Source: Lithospermum erythrorhizon (lineage: Eukaryota > Streptophyta > Magnoliopsida > Boraginales > Boraginaceae). From it: a stretch of DNA of 64,000 bases. Below are positions 61,141 to 64,000 of this stretch, in pieces. Position 1 is the first letter of the stretch. Each line of letters begins with the position of its first letter. The notes below the pieces were generated by a model. It was not told the DNA's origin, ran no database searches, and saw only the letters and a list, made by a program, of their open reading frames with translations. The DNA lies in NCBI GenBank assembly GCA_019722365.1, contig JADFUC010001474.1, positions 273,519-337,518 on the forward strand. Reading direction: 5' to 3'. The position numbers and the translations under genes were made by a program.

Positions 61141-62318
61141 TCATTTCTTGCATACTAATCCATTTCCACTCCCAACTTCACTAGTACAATCCACCAGTTT
61201 TCCCTTCTCCATCAATAAATTTTCCTCATCTGCATCCAATATTCCTCCCAGATTATTGAAAACACAAGATTTACAATCAGTAGAGGTAAGTGAACTAGTC
61301 TTGTACTTGTCATCACCACCAACAACTGCCATTGCCACCCCTGGCTTAGCTGGATTTTGAAAATCAGGCTGATAAGTTCTTCCAAGAACTCCATCAACTT
61401 TAGACGACAGGCTAAAGAACCTGAATTGAACTTCCAAATGTGCAAAACTATCATTATAAGGGATTTGATAGTTATGTATCAGACTCTCTTCTTCAGTAAC
61501 TGGAACCACATTTGCTGAAATCTCTACCAAATCCGAAACTGTAACAAGCACGCTGTTTCTAATTGATGTCCTCTCCAATTTGATGTCATTTTCAGCTGAG
61601 CTCCACTCAGCAGAATGGATTTCTGGGACGGTAATAAGGTCTCCATCGAAACTAAATTGGAGATGATCAACTTGGTCACTCCATTTTTCTGCTCTAGTCG
61701 CTTCCAGAGTGAAAGTATGAGAGCCAAACATGATTCCAAGGTCCTGGATCCATGTATAATCCCGTGTTCTTCCTGCTGGTCTTAAACCAATGAATCTTGC
61801 ATTGATTTGAAGGTTCGAATCGGATAATAAGCTGAAATGTTCATTCCTCTGGCCATGGAAGTAGAAAACAATACCATCTCCGCCTATAAAACGTGGATCA
61901 TAACAAGCTGCTCCAGGGCCATCACAATTTGGTTTGCGTTCTTGCAAGAAAATAAAAGGTCATTATGGTACTTGAGGCACCCAGAAAGGCTGAAATGATT
62001 AAAGGAACGTAGTGATCAAGAACATAAAAGGAAAATTTGAAAAATGTGCTTACTTCTGCAAACAGTCTCACATTTGGGGGAGTAACAATCAAGAAAACAT
62101 GATTTAGCATAGGGGTCCTTCGGGCGGACTTGTGGGCACTCAACCGGGCACTTCATGTATTTCATGAAGCATTTGCTCTTACGATTGTTGCACGTGACAC
62201 GCTGTGGTTGAACTTGCACAGGCTTGCTCTTAGCGGCTGCTTGTGTTCCGATCATTGCCATCATAGCTGAGCAGAGAAGCATTATGCTCAATACTGATTG
62301 AATGCTCGCTGTCTTCAT
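61141..62318 (-). CDS. Secreted root-cap-domain (LEA-related) protein
   Basis: Two exons: 62318-62054 and 61940-61141 (intron gtaagc...cttgcaag, phase 1), 354 residues. There is a clear N-terminal signal peptide (hydrophobic run to about residue 28, ending GTQAAA). A Cys-rich module follows (CNNRKSKC, CPVECP, CFLDCYSPKCETVC, CDGPGAACYDPRF). The C-terminal two-thirds match the plant root-cap family: GDGIVFYFHGQRNEHFSLLS, IQDLGIMFGSHTF, and the end block HLEVQFRFFSLSSKVDGVLG, RTYQPDF, KYKTSSLTSTDCKSCVF. Family members are extracellular, expressed in root cap or in seeds; their biochemical role is not established. The gene is complete. A TATA-like element lies about 80 bp upstream on the same strand. 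Confidence 0.9.
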
Positions 62319-62396
62319 TTTGATATGAAGAGCAAACTGAGGGAAGAGGAGTTTAGCGAGTATGTGTTACTATACAAATATCAAACTTCATAGTTT

Positions 62397-62405
62397 CTTA
62401 TATAG
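62397..62405 (-). promoter_or_regulatory. TATA-like element for the root-cap-domain gene
   Basis: The minus strand reads CTATATAAG, about 80 bases before the start codon at 62318, a normal distance for a TATA box with a short leader. Confidence 0.55.
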
Positions 62406-64000
62406 AGTTCTGAAGGAGGTATAAAACTTAATATAGCAAGCAAACGAGTGGAGATTCAACTAATAATAATAAGTTTTTGAACAAATGTAGTGAAAGATAG
62501 CCAAACTATTCTGGGTTCCTGATTTTGTCAATTCAAGTTTGGTATGGTGAAATAAGACCATCTATGAAGACATCCTTGAGATTCCTTAATTAGGCCAATT
62601 CCAACTCAATTGCAGAATCAAATGAGCTCAAATGTTTAATGAGGTAATGTCAATTTAATTTTCATTTTTTACTGGGAAAGTTGACCAATACGGACTCAAC
62701 CTTAAACATCTTTTGTTATAGCGGGTGCGATCTAGACCAGAAATTATGTAAAGTACAGAAAATAAAGAACACCAAGATTTTTACTTGGTATCCCTAACGA
62801 TATGCTAGGACTAATGCATGGACTCCAAGCCACCAAAATCTTCACTACAATGGGGAAGAAACAGATTACAAGATTTGACTAAAATCGTTGAAGTAATGCT
62901 ACTAAAAGTCTTACAAAACCTCAAGCTATTTGATACGTGAAATAACCTATATACATAAGCCATATATATAGACCAAGACATTGAAATAAAATTTCAGTCC
63001 TTTCGATGATATATCTGCCACTTCTCTCCCTTTGACTTGAATCCTTCCTGCATAATGTAAAATCGAAACTTCCCCTTTAAGGCACCCGCATAATTCAAGT
63101 ACCAAATGTGCTCAGATAGCGAACCGTATGTACAATATGTAATAATGTATCGAATGTACCAAATGCATCAAGTACTCGATAGCAGAGCAATCTAGATGAA
63201 CACCCAAAAGAGATAGACAATGCTAAGTTGCACCTCCACCTCACATATTTCCCTATCACCGGGCAAGTGTACCTGTGACAGATGTGTCCAAACGACACCC
63301 AGAAGAAATAGACAATGCCCAACATTTCCACTCTACATTGTGCCCCTCGCCAATTTATTGGGGTAACAACCAAATGAGCAAGTTCTAAACGCCGTTGAAC
63401 TCCGCTTCTCATATGAACCCTCTCCACCGTCTGTCGATGTCCCGAAGCTAATCACATCAACACCACATGGAGACAAAAAAAATGGGAACTAGTGAATACC
63501 AAAGCATGTCTGCCTTCTATCCAATCTTGAGCGAACACATCCAATGCATCACCTCGACGCCGCCCAACAAATGACCCAGAGACCGAGCTACCGCGAACTA
63601 ACAACAATTGCCCAACTCATCCTCATAGTCGCACTCCACATATTAAGGTACTCACCGTGAATCCCTAAAGACATCTTCTAGCTAATTCAAGTTATGTTCC
63701 ATGAAACCCTTTGAAGCCATCAAGTATACGCCGCTAAAAGTGAACAGAAGTGTCCTCCTCCGACTCACAACCGACTTCAAACACCTCAGCCCACCGCTCC
63801 CCAACATCACACAAAGCTGACCATAAAATACAAAACAACGCCATACCTTGTATCCAATACAAAGTTTCACGCCAACACCACTCAGAAGTATATCCGAACC
63901 TATAAAAAGACAACCACCCTTCACCTTCTTCTCAGAAGTCAAATCCCTATCTTGTCCAAACGACTTAAAAGCAATACGTAACTGAACGAAGCATACTGAT
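62406..64000. other. Intergenic region, probably repeat-derived
   Basis: Sequence from about 62700 (agaacaccaagatttttact, ggtatccctaacgatatgct) reads like a dispersed plant repeat. Beyond it, two minus-strand frames (63095-63427 and 63682-63942) carry no recognisable domain. The block may be part of a retroelement cut by the window end. Confidence 0.35.

Noticed and set aside
63095..63942. Two minus-strand frames as genes
   Set aside because: No domains, unusual composition and position inside repeat-like sequence; not supportable as genes.

Overview
The window is nuclear DNA of a dicot plant. The genes have many short, AT-rich, GT-AG introns, and the protein families are plant-specific (a plant auxin response factor, an L-type lectin receptor kinase, a WRC/JmjC protein, a root-cap-domain protein). 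The spaces between genes are filled with decayed plant transposons. Composition and protein style suggest an asterid, perhaps Lamiales, but that is inference from general resemblance only.

Layout. 1.6-6.4 kb (+): an ETTIN/ARF3 auxin response factor with two tasiR-ARF target sites in its last exon and a Stowaway-type MITE in intron 6. 6.7-7.5 kb: a foldback element. 9.1-10.6 kb (-): a broken, 5'-truncated copy of an HT1-like Raf-type kinase. 11-20.8 kb: a gene-poor AT-rich block with a decayed transposon, a ~100-bp degenerate tandem repeat and a MITE. 21.1-23.2 kb (-): an intact lectin receptor kinase. 24.0-25.4 kb: a worn hAT transposase relic. 25.7-31.1 kb (+): the second-largest RNA polymerase II subunit, NRPB2, in 19 exons. 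32.1-32.2 kb (-): an orphan last exon of TFIIB. 34.4-36.6 kb (+): VIP5/RTF1 of the Paf1 complex. 37.6-40.2 kb (+): GID8. 40.7-41.8 kb (+): an intronless kelch protein. 42.4-48.4 kb: a Copia gag fragment, tandem repeats and the second copy of the element seen at 12-16 kb. 48.46-53.71 kb: a hAT element delimited by an 8-bp target duplication and carrying a REM-type B3 domain fragment. 54.9-59.9 kb (+): a JMJ24-like WRC-RING-JmjC protein with substituted iron ligands. 61.1-62.3 kb (-): a secreted root-cap-domain protein. 62.7-64 kb: unrecognised, probably repeat-derived.

Several genes act in RNA polymerase II transcription or chromatin (NRPB2, VIP5, JMJ24, ARF3). Plant neighbours are rarely co-regulated because of proximity, and nothing here shows that they are. 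The points most worth checking are the captured B3 fragment in the hAT element, a 4-nt frame-breaking insertion at a JMJ24 splice acceptor, a non-canonical donor in GID8, a local frame-like disturbance in the conserved N terminus of NRPB2, and the repeated one-base frame breaks in the HT1 copy. I found no clear evidence of a wholly undescribed biological system.
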